Source of the DNA: an uncultured Dialister sp.
GTDB taxonomy: Bacteria; Bacillota; Negativicutes; Veillonellales; Dialisteraceae
Assembly (NCBI GenBank): GCA_900314595.1
Contig: OMVW01000004.1
Span: 38,300 to 102,299 of the forward strand
Direction of reading: 5' to 3'
DNA length: 64,000 nucleotides
Part shown: piece after piece, positions 14,461-22,443 of the stretch
How positions within the stretch are numbered: the first letter of the stretch is position 1
How the letters are laid out: the number at the start of each line of letters is the position of its first letter
Position numbers and translations under genes: made by a program
The notes under the pieces: generated by a model
The model's database searches: none
What the model was told of the DNA's origin: nothing
The model's input: only the letters and a program-made list of their open reading frames with translations

Positions 14461-16902
14461 ATGGAGTGGAAAGAAGGTAAAATCGTCAATACCCCTCTCG
14501 AGGGGCAGATGAAGAATTCCTACATCGACTATGCCATGAGCGTCATCGTCACCAGAGCGCTGCCTGATGTGCGGGACGGGCTGAAGCCGGTGCACCGCCG
14601 CATTCTCTATGCCATGAATGAAGCGGGAATGCTTCCCAATAAGCCTTATAAAAAATCCGCCCGAATCGTGGGCGACGTTCTCGGTAAATTTCATCCTCAC
14701 GGCGATACGGCGGTTTATGAATCGGCTGTCCGCATGGCTCAGGATTTCTCCACCCGCTACATGCTGGTAGACGGCCACGGCAACTTTGGCTCCGTGGACG
14801 GCGACTCTCCGGCCGCTATGCGTTATACCGAAATGCGCATGGCAAAGATCACTCTGGAAATGCTGCGGGATATCGACAAGAATACGGTCGATTTCATGCC
14901 GAACTACGACGGCTCCCTGCAGGAACCGGTGGTCCTCCCGTCCCGCATCCCGAATCTTCTGGTCAATGGTTCCTATGGTATAGCGGTAGGCATGGCTACG
15001 AATATTCCTCCCCACAATTTAGGCGAAGTGGTCGATGGCTGCTGTGCCATGATTGACAATCCGGAAATTTCCATCAATGAACTGATGAAATACATCAAAG
15101 GCCCGGATTTCCCGACGGCCGGCATCATCCTGGGACACCGGGGCATTGAAGATACCTACCGCACAGGACGCGGTTCCATCACCGTCCGCGCAAAGACGGA
15201 AATCGAGGATATGCCTCACGGCAAACACCGGATCGTAGTCACTGAAATCCCGTACCAGGTGAATAAAGCCCGCCTTATTTCCTCCATTGCCGATCTCCAG
15301 CGCCAGAAAGTACTGGACGGTATCACTATGCTCCGCGATGAATCAGACCGCACGGGTATGAGAATCGCTATCGAACTCCGTGCCGATGTGAGCCCGGAAA
15401 TCATGCTGAACAACCTCTTCAAGCATACCCAGATGCAGATGAACTTTGGAGCCATCATGCTGGCCCTGGTTGACGGCCATCCGCGGGTACTGAACCTGAA
15501 GCAGATCCTTTACTACTACCTGAAACATCAGGAAGAAGTCATTACCAGGAGAAGCCGGTTCGAACTGGACAAGGCAAAAGCCAAGGCGCATATCCTGGAA
15601 GGACTCCTCATCGCCCTCGACCATATCGATGAAGTAATCCGCACCATTCGTGAATCCCGCACCGACGTCATTGCAAAAGATGCATTGATGACGAGATTTG
15701 ACCTGTCTGAAAAGCAGTCTCTCGCCATTCTCGATATGAGACTCAGAAGACTGACAGGTCTCGAAAGAGATAAACTGGAAGCGGACTATAAAGACGTGAA
15801 AGAAACAATCGCATACCTGGAAGACCTGCTCTCCAGCAGGGATAAGATCATGGGCGTGGTGAAAGAAGAACTGCAGGACGAAAAAGCCAACTTTGGTGAT
15901 GACAGAAGGACGGAAATTTCCGAAGCACAGGAAGAATTCACCATCACCGACCTCGTGCCGGATGAACCCATGACCATCACCATGACGAAACAGAATTACA
16001 TCAAGCGCATGGATTCTTCCGACATCCGCGTACAGCGGAAAGGCGGCCGCGGCGTATCCGGCATGAAGATGAAAGACGGCGACTATGTATGGAAGCTGCT
16101 CAATACGTCCACCCACAACCGCATCCTCTTCTTCACGAATAAGGGCAAGGTCTACATGAAGACGGCCGTAGACTTCCCGAAATCAGGCAGGACCGCAAGG
16201 GGCAGCGCTATCATCAACTATATTCCGGGACTCTCTTCCGGTGAAAGAGTGACGGAGCTCCTCGATATCGATGCAGCAGGGGAAGAAACGAAATTCCTCC
16301 TCATGGTCACCAAACTTGGCTATGTAAAGAAGACCGAAATTTCCGAATATGGAAATATCAATAAAAACGGCCTTATTGCCGTACGTATCAACGAAGGGGA
16401 CGAACTGGCCCAGGTGCTCCGCATTAAGGGAGACGAAGATCTCATCCTCGGTACCAAATGGGGTATGGCCATCCGTATTTCCACAGAAGAAATCCGGGCT
16501 GTGGGCCGCGCGGCAGCCGGCGTTCACGGTATCCGCCTGAACGAAGGAGATGAAGTGGTAGGCGCAGCTATTGCCGACGAAAAGGATATCTTCACCATTT
16601 CCGCAGACGGTAATGCAAAGAGAAATAAAGCCGATGCCTACAGACTCCAGGGCCGGAATGGCACAGGCGTCCGCAACTTCAAGAAAGGCTACGAAGTGGT
16701 AGCCCTCGTGGCAGCCGACGACGATGATGAACTGGTAGGCGTATCCGAACAGGGCATCACCATCAAGACAAAAGCCAGCCAGATCCTCTCCAAGAAATCA
16801 AGAGGCGGCCAGGGCGTCATCCTCCAGAGACTCGAAGAAGGAGACAGAATCGCCTCCATCGACGTGCTTTCCGCAGAAGATGACGAAAATGAAGAAGAAT
16901 AA
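14461..16902 (+). CDS. gyrA: DNA gyrase subunit A
   Basis: GyrA is the DNA breakage-reunion subunit of gyrase, which introduces negative supercoils. The 813-residue product has the standard N-terminus (SYIDYAMSVIVTRALPDVRDG), the catalytic Tyr122 in AMRYTEMRM, and the GyrA box QRKGGRG near residue 525 at the head of the C-terminal beta-pinwheel; it ends in an acidic tail. Numbering equals E. coli in the quinolone region, where HPHGDTAVYES gives Thr83 and Glu87; E. coli has Ser83 and Asp87. gyrB is not in the window. The gene has its own promoter, an unusual leader hairpin, AAAGGAG before the ATG and a terminator, so it is a single-gene unit. Confidence 0.97.
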   Translation: MEWKEGKIVNTPLEGQMKNSYIDYAMSVIVTRALPDVRDGLKPVHRRILYAMNEAGMLPNKPYKKSARIVGDVLGKFHPHGDTAVYESAVRMAQDFSTRYMLVDGHGNFGSVDGDSPAAMRYTEMRMAKITLEMLRDIDKNTVDFMPNYDGSLQEPVVLPSRIPNLLVNGSYGIAVGMATNIPPHNLGEVVDGCCAMIDNPEISINELMKYIKGPDFPTAGIILGHRGIEDTYRTGRGSITVRAKTEIEDMPHGKHRIVVTEIPYQVNKARLISSIADLQRQKVLDGITMLRDESDRTGMRIAIELRADVSPEIMLNNLFKHTQMQMNFGAIMLALVDGHPRVLNLKQILYYYLKHQEEVITRRSRFELDKAKAKAHILEGLLIALDHIDEVIRTIRESRTDVIAKDALMTRFDLSEKQSLAILDMRLRRLTGLERDKLEADYKDVKETIAYLEDLLSSRDKIMGVVKEELQDEKANFGDDRRTEISEAQEEFTITDLVPDEPMTITMTKQNYIKRMDSSDIRVQRKGGRGVSGMKMKDGDYVWKLLNTSTHNRILFFTNKGKVYMKTAVDFPKSGRTARGSAIINYIPGLSSGERVTELLDIDAAGEETKFLLMVTKLGYVKKTEISEYGNINKNGLIAVRINEGDELAQVLRIKGDEDLILGTKWGMAIRISTEEIRAVGRAAAGVHGIRLNEGDEVVGAAIADEKDIFTISADGNAKRNKADAYRLQGRNGTGVRNFKKGYEVVALVAADDDDELVGVSEQGITIKTKASQILSKKSRGGQGVILQRLEEGDRIASIDVLSAEDDENEEE

Positions 16903-16927
16903 TTAGCCGCCAGCCGTTAGTTATCAG

Positions 16928-16969
16928 CAAAAAAGCTGTACAGTCATTGTGAGACTGTGCAGCTTTTTT
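16928..16969 (+). terminator. Terminator of gyrA
   Basis: AAAAAGCTGTACAGTC pairs with GACTGTGCAGCTTTTTT, 27 bp after the stop codon. Confidence 0.94.
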
Positions 16970-16979
16970 ATTGGTGAAA

Positions 16980-17048
16980 GTAGTAAGTGATAAGTGTAAG
17001 TGAAGCTGCGGCGCAACAGTAGAAGGCGCCACCTTCACGAATCACAAT
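16980..17048. repeat. Compact palindromic repeat element, type B
   Basis: AAGTGAT-type heptamers (16980-17005) lead to GCGGCGC / GGCGCC around AACAGTAGAA, and the right arm continues directly as ACCTTCACGAATCACAA, the reverse heptamer. Thus both heptamer arms flank one hairpin, the smallest form of the element. Confidence 0.75.
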
Positions 17049-17213
17049 CGCGCGAGCCTGAGAATATCGTTTCAAGTCCCGGCAGGGCTGACTCACGATT
17101 CGTTAGTGACAGAGGTCAATAGCAGGAGCCTGACGACCCGAATCACGAATCACGAACCACGATCGCACGAGCCTGAGAATAGCGGTTCAAGTCCCGGTGG
17201 GGCTAACTCACGA
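17049..17213. repeat. 50-bp direct repeat pair with tRNA T-arm-like sequence
   Basis: Two 50-bp copies (17049-17098 and 17164-17213) differ at about seven positions and share GCGAGCCTGAGAAT and TTCAAGTCCCGG. The TTCAAGTCCCGG part resembles the T-loop and 3' arm of a tRNA, but stem pairing is poor, so it is not a functional tRNA. A second shared word, AGCAGGAGCCTGACG, follows each copy at 17121 and 17238, indicating duplication of a unit of about 116 bp. Confidence 0.7.
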
Positions 17214-17252
17214 AAACCGCAACTGACTCAACCCACAAGCAGGAGCCTGACG

Positions 17253-18743
17253 CTATTTCAGCATCTCCTGAAAGTCTGCATTCAGTTTATTTTCTGCAGC
17301 GGAGAGTTTTTCTTCCTGCCGGGAGACCCAGTTTTCGTTATCGGCGAGGTCTTTCTGTGCCATGGAAATCATCTTGTCAAGTTCTGCCGGCTGGGGTCCG
17401 CCTTTGACTTTTCTGTTGTGCACGATGGCTACGGGGTCTTTGGCATGGTTCCATTCTTCTTCGGTCATAGGGAAGGATTTCGGGAGGACCGGATCGTCTT
17501 TGGCAAGGTTCGCATAGACCATCTGCGCTTTATCATAGGTGAAGTCTTTCGGGGTGATGTTGTTGGCTCTTGCGTAGGTCACGATTTCGCTGGCAAAGTG
17601 ATGGCCCGTGCGGAAGGGGATGCCGTGATTCTTCATCAGTTCATCGGCGATTTCCTGGGAGCAGGTCCAGTCGAGGTCCAGTTCTTCGAGAGACCTTTCC
17701 GGTTTAATGACCAGATTGTTCAGAATCCTGTCCAGACCGGAGAGGACTTTCGTGCCCTGGGGCATGAGGTCGCGCCTTCCGTTCAGCCTTCCGTCAGCCA
17801 TGCCGGCGGGGATATTGTGGGAGCGGAAAGCGGCTTCCATGCTCATGCCGAGAAGGGTGGAAGCTTCTCCGCGGCAGGAGTTCAGGATGCCGGGGTTCCG
17901 CTTCTGGGGCATAGCGGAAGATACGTATGTATTTCCACCGCCTTCTTTCAGGAGGATCCAGGGGCGGGGCTGGGCATACTGCTGCATGATTTCTTCAATG
18001 AAGGAAGTGGTATGGATGGCAATGCAGTTGGTAATGCCGCCGGTTTCAATGGGCGCTTCCTGAGGGAAGACCTGTCCTGCATCGTAAGTATTGTAGGCAA
18101 GGCCGTCAAAGCCAAGGTAGGCGGCCATACGGTCACGGTTAAGTGGCCAGCCGGTGCCGTTTAAAACGGTGGAGCCCATGGGGGAGCGGTTGAGGCGGGC
18201 GTAATATTCGCGGGTCCGCTGCATATCACGGTTGTAGGCATTGGCATAGGCGATGAGGTAGTGGGCGAGGCTGTTCGGCTGGGCCTGTACGCCGTTCGTA
18301 TAGTTCGGAATGACGGTTTCTTTATTTTCTTCCGCCAGACGGATGAGGTCGGCCTGTACTTTGTTCAGCTCTTTTGCCATATCGAGGAGATGCTCTCTCT
18401 GTTCCATGATGCCTACGGTGGTGAGCATATCCTGGGAGGAACGGCCTGCATGGATTTTCGTCACCTGGGGGCCGGCAGCCTTGATGAGGTATGGCTCGAA
18501 AGCGACTACGTTGGACGGTCTTGGCGCGCCGGGGCGGGAGCCGTCGGCGAGGACCTTCCGGATGCCCTGGGCAATATTTCTTCCTTCCTCCGGCGTCAGG
18601 AGTCCTTCGGACGTATTGATGATGTCCGAGGCTTTATTAATCTGGCCGAGCCAGTAAAAGTTATCCCGCGGCGTTTCCGCGGCAAAGGCTGTGCCGCTTG
18701 AAATCAGTGCGGCAATCGTTAAAGCAAGGATGGATTTTTTCAT
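17253..18743 (-). CDS. Exported argininosuccinate lyase-like protein (fumarase/aspartase superfamily)
   Basis: The 496-residue protein belongs to the superfamily that includes argininosuccinate lyase, adenylosuccinate lyase and EDDS lyase. It keeps HAGRSSQDM (residues 98-106, cf. HTARSRNDQ in ArgH) and the signature loop SSAMPQKRNP (275-284) with the catalytic Ser. Unlike ArgH it begins with a Sec signal peptide (MKKSILALTIAALISSGTAF, likely cut after AFA at 19-21), so it should act in the periplasm. The usual TH pair (GYTHMQRAQP in the ArgH of this window) reads YTNGVQAQP, with Asn150 in place of the important His. Function is therefore uncertain: a C-N lyase for an imported substrate, or a non-catalytic binding protein. 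It is monocistronic. Confidence 0.82.
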   Translation of the reverse strand: MKKSILALTIAALISSGTAFAAETPRDNFYWLGQINKASDIINTSEGLLTPEEGRNIAQGIRKVLADGSRPGAPRPSNVVAFEPYLIKAAGPQVTKIHAGRSSQDMLTTVGIMEQREHLLDMAKELNKVQADLIRLAEENKETVIPNYTNGVQAQPNSLAHYLIAYANAYNRDMQRTREYYARLNRSPMGSTVLNGTGWPLNRDRMAAYLGFDGLAYNTYDAGQVFPQEAPIETGGITNCIAIHTTSFIEEIMQQYAQPRPWILLKEGGGNTYVSSAMPQKRNPGILNSCRGEASTLLGMSMEAAFRSHNIPAGMADGRLNGRRDLMPQGTKVLSGLDRILNNLVIKPERSLEELDLDWTCSQEIADELMKNHGIPFRTGHHFASEIVTYARANNITPKDFTYDKAQMVYANLAKDDPVLPKSFPMTEEEWNHAKDPVAIVHNRKVKGGPQPAELDKMISMAQKDLADNENWVSRQEEKLSAAENKLNADFQEMLK

Positions 18744-18966
18744 AGGTTTCTCCTTTGAAATAAACGGAATGACATACCTTATATATTATAAAATACATTT
18801 TTACTAACGCATGTATTGAAATGATTTATAAAGAGTAACAGGAAATAAAAATCACAGCTTATGGCCTGCTCCCTGTATTTCCCATGGCGGGTCAGGACGG
18901 AAATTTTATAAGACCGGCAGCAGGCTGTACAATTGGAAAGAAATTCTTTTTATACCGGAAACGGGC
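18744..18966. other. Upstream region of the exported lyase gene
   Basis: Next to the start codon (minus strand) lies a ribosome site AAAGGAGAAACC. The AT-rich stretch around 18780-18800 (TATATTATAAAATA) probably holds the minus-strand promoter, but no clean -35/-10 pair can be fixed. Nothing else is recognised. Confidence 0.4.
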
Positions 18967-19290
18967 AAAAAAAATTCCCCCGGCCGTCTGAGCTGGGGGT
19001 AACCTGAAAAGAGCAGTATGAATCAATCGGCTGCAGGGACTTTGACCTGTACACGCAGGGACGGAGCTGCCGTATGAACGGAGGTGGTCTACAAGTTTTT
19101 CATGTCGTGATGGATTGCTTTCTGGTTCCCGCTCACTTTCGACCGGGGGAATTTTTTGTTTTGCCGGCAAAGAAGAGAGGAAATTAATCTGTTCCGTCCT
19201 TCCGCCCGTTTCGATCGATTGTGCACACAGGTTTATGAAGGATTTCCCAGGGGCCCTTTCCGTCCCTTCATCTATATAGTACAAAAAGCT
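18967..19290 (-). ncRNA. Candidate structured RNA, family unknown
   Basis: This is a gene-free stretch except for one weak 130-codon frame without a ribosome site. On the minus strand it ends with CCCCCAGC...GCCGGGGG followed by AATTTTTTTT, an intrinsic terminator. Several other hairpins are visible (for example ATGAAGG / CCTTCAT at the 5' side and GGTCGAAAGTGAGC). It does not match the tmRNA, RNase P, SRP or T-box signatures I know. Alternatively the region may be a degraded gene. Confidence 0.35.
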
Positions 19291-19390
19291 TATTTTATTT
19301 TCTCTTTTTATTTATAAAATTTTTTTATGTGAAAATAACCTGTCTCCTTATAAGAAATAGAGCGGTTCGTATTTTCCGTGCGGATGATTT

Positions 19391-20194
19391 TCATGACCGG
19401 GCGGCCCGGTATTCTTTCGGAGTGAAGCCTGTTTTTGCTTTGAAATATTTTCCAAAGAGGCTGACCTGACGAAAACCGGTGTCCAGGGCGATTTGCCCTA
19501 TGGAAAGATCGGTGGCAAGGAGTTTTTCAGCCGCCTTCTGCAAACGGTATTCGAGCAGGTATTGATAGGGGGTGGTATGCATGGAAAGGCGGAAAGCCCG
19601 AAGGCATCCGGACTCGCTAAGATGTGTGCTCTCTGCCATATCTTTAAGGGAAATATCTTCGTCATAATGGTCTGCGATGAACTTCAGGATGATTTTTGCT
19701 TTTTCTGCATTGGCGCCTTGCCGGGGAGTCTCTTTGCCGGTCGAGTGCTTTTTCAGGAGAAGAAGCTTGAACAGGCGCAGAAGTACTTCATAAGCATAGA
19801 AATGGGGCTTGTCCTCTTCAAAGCGGGAGAGGTCTTTCAATATTTCCAGTGATTCTTGAGCCCAGGGAACCTTCGGGGACAAGTGGGCAAAGGAAAAAGA
19901 GTTTTCAGCAAAAAAGCTGGAAAGATCTTCATTGGCCGGACAGGAAGGGTAGAAACGGAGCATTCCGGCAGGAAAAAGGAAATTGTAATAATGGGTGTCT
20001 ACCGAAGCTTCGATGCGGTGAATGATTTCCGGCCCCAGGTATAAAGCTTCCCCTTCTGAAAGCTGCAGGGTTTCTGAAAGGGTGTGTACGGTGAGGCTTC
20101 CCGAGGCAGCATAAATGAACTGGAATTCTTTTGGAAAGCTCACGGTCCTCATCTTTGCACGGTCTATCGGTTTCACTGTGTGCAATACATTCAT
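19391..20194 (-). CDS. AraC-family transcriptional regulator
   Basis: The 267-residue protein has an N-terminal cupin-like sensor (about 15-95, FQFIYAASGSLTVHT and LYLGPEIIHRIEA) and a C-terminal double helix-turn-helix (about 165-265) with ISLKDMAESTHLSESGCLRAF and ending IGQIALDTGFRQVSLFGKYF-KAKTGFTPKEYR, the AraC/XylS signature. It likely senses a small organic ligand. Its first 27 codons lie antisense to the truncated transporter gene that begins at 20115; the second Met (residue 15) would shorten but not remove this overlap. The neighbouring transporter may be its former target. Confidence 0.9.
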   Translation of the reverse strand: MNVLHTVKPIDRAKMRTVSFPKEFQFIYAASGSLTVHTLSETLQLSEGEALYLGPEIIHRIEASVDTHYYNFLFPAGMLRFYPSCPANEDLSSFFAENSFSFAHLSPKVPWAQESLEILKDLSRFEEDKPHFYAYEVLLRLFKLLLLKKHSTGKETPRQGANAEKAKIILKFIADHYDEDISLKDMAESTHLSESGCLRAFRLSMHTTPYQYLLEYRLQKAAEKLLATDLSIGQIALDTGFRQVSLFGKYFKAKTGFTPKEYRAARS

Positions 20195-20714
20195 TCCTAT
20201 TTTCTGGATTCAGGTCCTGCATGCTTCCCCTTCGGAAGGAAGTTTCATCCTCACCATCCTTTTCTCCCTGGGAACGGTGATCACCTGGTTCGGCGGCCTT
20301 CTGGCGGACCGCCTCGGATGTGTCCGGATGCTCCGCATCTCTTTCCTCTCTATGATTCCTGCCATGTTCCTCCTCATCAATACCGAAAATATTGCGGCAG
20401 CTATGATTTTTCTGTTTCCTGCAGCCTTTGCCCTTTTTGCACCTTTCAGTGCAAGCGTAGTGCTGGGGCAGGATTACCCGGGAAAGAATGTGGCCTTTGC
20501 TTCGGGCATTACCCTTGGCCTTTCTACCACCTTCAGCGGACTCGTCACTCCCGTTATCGGCCGGGCTGCCAATACTTTTGGCCTTGTCCCTGCTCTCCAG
20601 ATTCTATGGGTCGTGGCCATTCCGGGAGCCGTATTCGCTTTTACCCTGAAACCGGATAAGAAAATGGAAATAAAGAGAGTCGGCTATTCGAAACGGGTAC
20701 AGCAGGAAATCTGA
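20115..20714 (+). pseudogene. C-terminal half of an MFS transporter (Fsr/sugar-efflux-like), probably truncated
   Basis: The frame encodes 199 residues with about six membrane helices, starting LTVLIFARSIGFTVCNTFIP and including the conserved intracellular loop GGLLADRLGCVRML. This corresponds to helices 7-12 of a 12-helix MFS protein such as the fosmidomycin-resistance type; the first half is missing. The 5' end lies antisense within the AraC gene, and no convincing ribosome site precedes the ATG. A deletion that removed the first half and placed the AraC gene head-on is the simplest explanation. A functional half-transporter is possible but unusual. A good terminator still follows. Confidence 0.72.
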
Positions 20715-20743
20715 TAAAACTCAGGGTATTTCCATAAAATGAA

Positions 20744-20789
20744 CCTCCCGGCACCGGATTTTCCTTCTATGGTGCGGCGGGAGGCCTTT
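20744..20789 (+). terminator. Terminator after the MFS remnant
   Basis: CCTCCCGGCACC pairs with GGTGCGGCGGGAGG (small bulge), followed by CCTTTT. Confidence 0.82.
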
Positions 20790-20859
20790 TGCCGGTTCGG
20801 GCAGAGTACCCCGGTCCTTTTTATTTCATTTAGAAAGTACCATTATCAATGTGTACCCA

Positions 20860-20888
20860 TTGAATGTAATTATTCATAGTAGTATAAT
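20860..20888 (+). promoter_or_regulatory. Promoter of the M20-DUF3100 operon
   Basis: TTGAAT at 20860-20865 and TATAAT at 20883-20888 with a 17-bp spacer. The leader to the start at 21072 is about 175 nt. Confidence 0.85.
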
Positions 20889-20906
20889 TAAAACAGAATT
20901 TAATAC

Positions 20907-20965
20907 GCTAAAGTGCGAAGGTGCACTCCACGTTTTTTTGTGCTCTTTTTACTTTAGCGGATTTT
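20907..20965 (+). promoter_or_regulatory. Long leader hairpin upstream of M20 gene
   Basis: CGCTAAAGT (20907-20915) pairs perfectly with ACTTTAGCG (20951-20959), enclosing GTGCAC, T-tracts and GTGC, then GATTTTT follows. It lies about 12 nt after the expected transcription start and could act as an attenuator or protein/ligand-binding leader. No known riboswitch class is recognised. Confidence 0.55.
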
Positions 20966-21071
20966 TAAATCAGAAGGAAGGGACATCTCCGGCAAAACCG
21001 TTAGACCGGTCAATGGGGAGGGGATGAAAAGACACAGGGGGTGGCTTCTTCTGATTCAGGGGAGGGCTTAT

Positions 21072-22391
21072 ATGACAAAAGAAGAAATGAAAAAAGCTGT
21101 ATGTGCAGCCATTGATACGTCGAGAGACGATCTGATCCGGGAAATACTTTCCGTAGAAGCAGAGCCGGAACTGGGCTGGAAGGAAACGAAAACCGCTGCA
21201 AAGATGGCTGCCTACATGAGAAAAATGGGACTTGACCCTGAAACGGGCCTCGCCATTAATGGAGTGAAGGGGGAAATTCACGGGGCTAAAGACGGCCCGG
21301 CAGTAGCCATCCTGGCAGAACTGGATGCAGTAGGCACGCCGGACAGCCCAAAGGCGGATCCTTTGACCGGCGCTGCCCACACCTGCGGCCATTTCCTGCA
21401 GATGGGTGCCATGCTGGCAGCTCTTACAGGTATTGCCAAAGCAGGCGTTATGAAGGAACTGGCAGGTACTGCCGTATTCTTTGCTGTTCCGGCGGAAGAA
21501 TACATCGAAATCGACTATCGCAAGAAACTCCGCAAAGAAGGGAAGATTCATTTCCTCGGCGGCAAGAGCGAACTCGTATACCGCGGCTGTTTCGATGATG
21601 TGGATATGGCCATGATGATGCACTCCCAGGGCAATGCTCCGGAAAAATCCGTGTACATCGGACAATCCAGCAACGGCTTTGTAGGCAAGACCGTCCGCTA
21701 CATCGGAAAACAGGCCCATGCGGCCAATGCGCCTTTTGATGGAATCAATGCGCTCAATGCGGCATGCCTCGGCATCATGGGCATCAATTCCCTGCGCGAG
21801 ACCTTTAAGGATGAAGATCATGTGCGGGTACATCCTATCATCACCAAAGGCGGCGATTTTGTAAACAGCGTACCGGCAGATGTGCGCATGGAACTTTATG
21901 TTCGTGCAGCAACCATGGATGCCATTGACCGCACCCATCACCGGGTAGATGCAGCTCTCAAGGCAGGAGGAGATGCCATCGGAGCCAAAGTGGAAATCGA
22001 TACCCTTCCGGGCATGCTTCCGCTTTCCTGCGATGAAAATCTGAACAAACTCTTCGTTGATAATATTCTGGAAGAAGCGCCGGGAACGGAAATCAAAAAT
22101 GCCGGCCACTTCAGTGCATCCACGGACATGGGCGATATTTCCCATCTCATGCCTGCCATTCATCCATACATCGGAGGCGCAGACGGAGGCCTTCATACAA
22201 AGGACTTCGTGGTGACCGATTATGAAGCAGCATTCCTTTCACCGGGCAAAGCTTTTGCTATGACCATCATCGACCTGCTTTACGATGATGCAAAATTAGG
22301 AAAGAAAGTTCTTGCCGAACACAAGAATATCCTCACCAAGGAAGAATATCTGGCAAAGATGGACAGCTACTTCAGCGGTTCAGAAGAATAG
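21072..22391 (+). CDS. M20-family amidohydrolase (AbgB/p-aminobenzoyl-glutamate hydrolase-like)
   Basis: The 439-residue enzyme belongs to the M20 peptidase/amidohydrolase family, which cleaves amide bonds of small N-acylated or glutamylated substrates. Likely di-metal ligands are visible: HTCGHFLQMG near residue 102, PAEEY near 141, and a late His in GGADGGLHTKDF. The lid domain is about 175-300 (GQSSNGFVGKTVRYIGKQAH). I chose ATG 21072 (preceded by GGAGGG) over 21024, which also has a ribosome site; the former matches family N-termini. It is followed by two membrane proteins, probably a dedicated transporter for its substrate, in the style of abgABT. Confidence 0.88.
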   Translation: MTKEEMKKAVCAAIDTSRDDLIREILSVEAEPELGWKETKTAAKMAAYMRKMGLDPETGLAINGVKGEIHGAKDGPAVAILAELDAVGTPDSPKADPLTGAAHTCGHFLQMGAMLAALTGIAKAGVMKELAGTAVFFAVPAEEYIEIDYRKKLRKEGKIHFLGGKSELVYRGCFDDVDMAMMMHSQGNAPEKSVYIGQSSNGFVGKTVRYIGKQAHAANAPFDGINALNAACLGIMGINSLRETFKDEDHVRVHPIITKGGDFVNSVPADVRMELYVRAATMDAIDRTHHRVDAALKAGGDAIGAKVEIDTLPGMLPLSCDENLNKLFVDNILEEAPGTEIKNAGHFSASTDMGDISHLMPAIHPYIGGADGGLHTKDFVVTDYEAAFLSPGKAFAMTIIDLLYDDAKLGKKVLAEHKNILTKEEYLAKMDSYFSGSEE

Positions 22392-22443
22392 TAGAAGAGT
22401 AGAAATGGAAATCTCCGGATTTCCGGATTCAAGGAGAAAAATT

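Noticed and set aside
17049..17213. Functional tRNA genes
   Set aside because: Only a T-loop-like core is present; acceptor and anticodon stems cannot be formed.
18892..19284. 130-codon frame on the minus strand
   Set aside because: It starts with TTG without a ribosome site, has unnatural composition rich in Pro, Ser and Arg, and overlaps a terminator.
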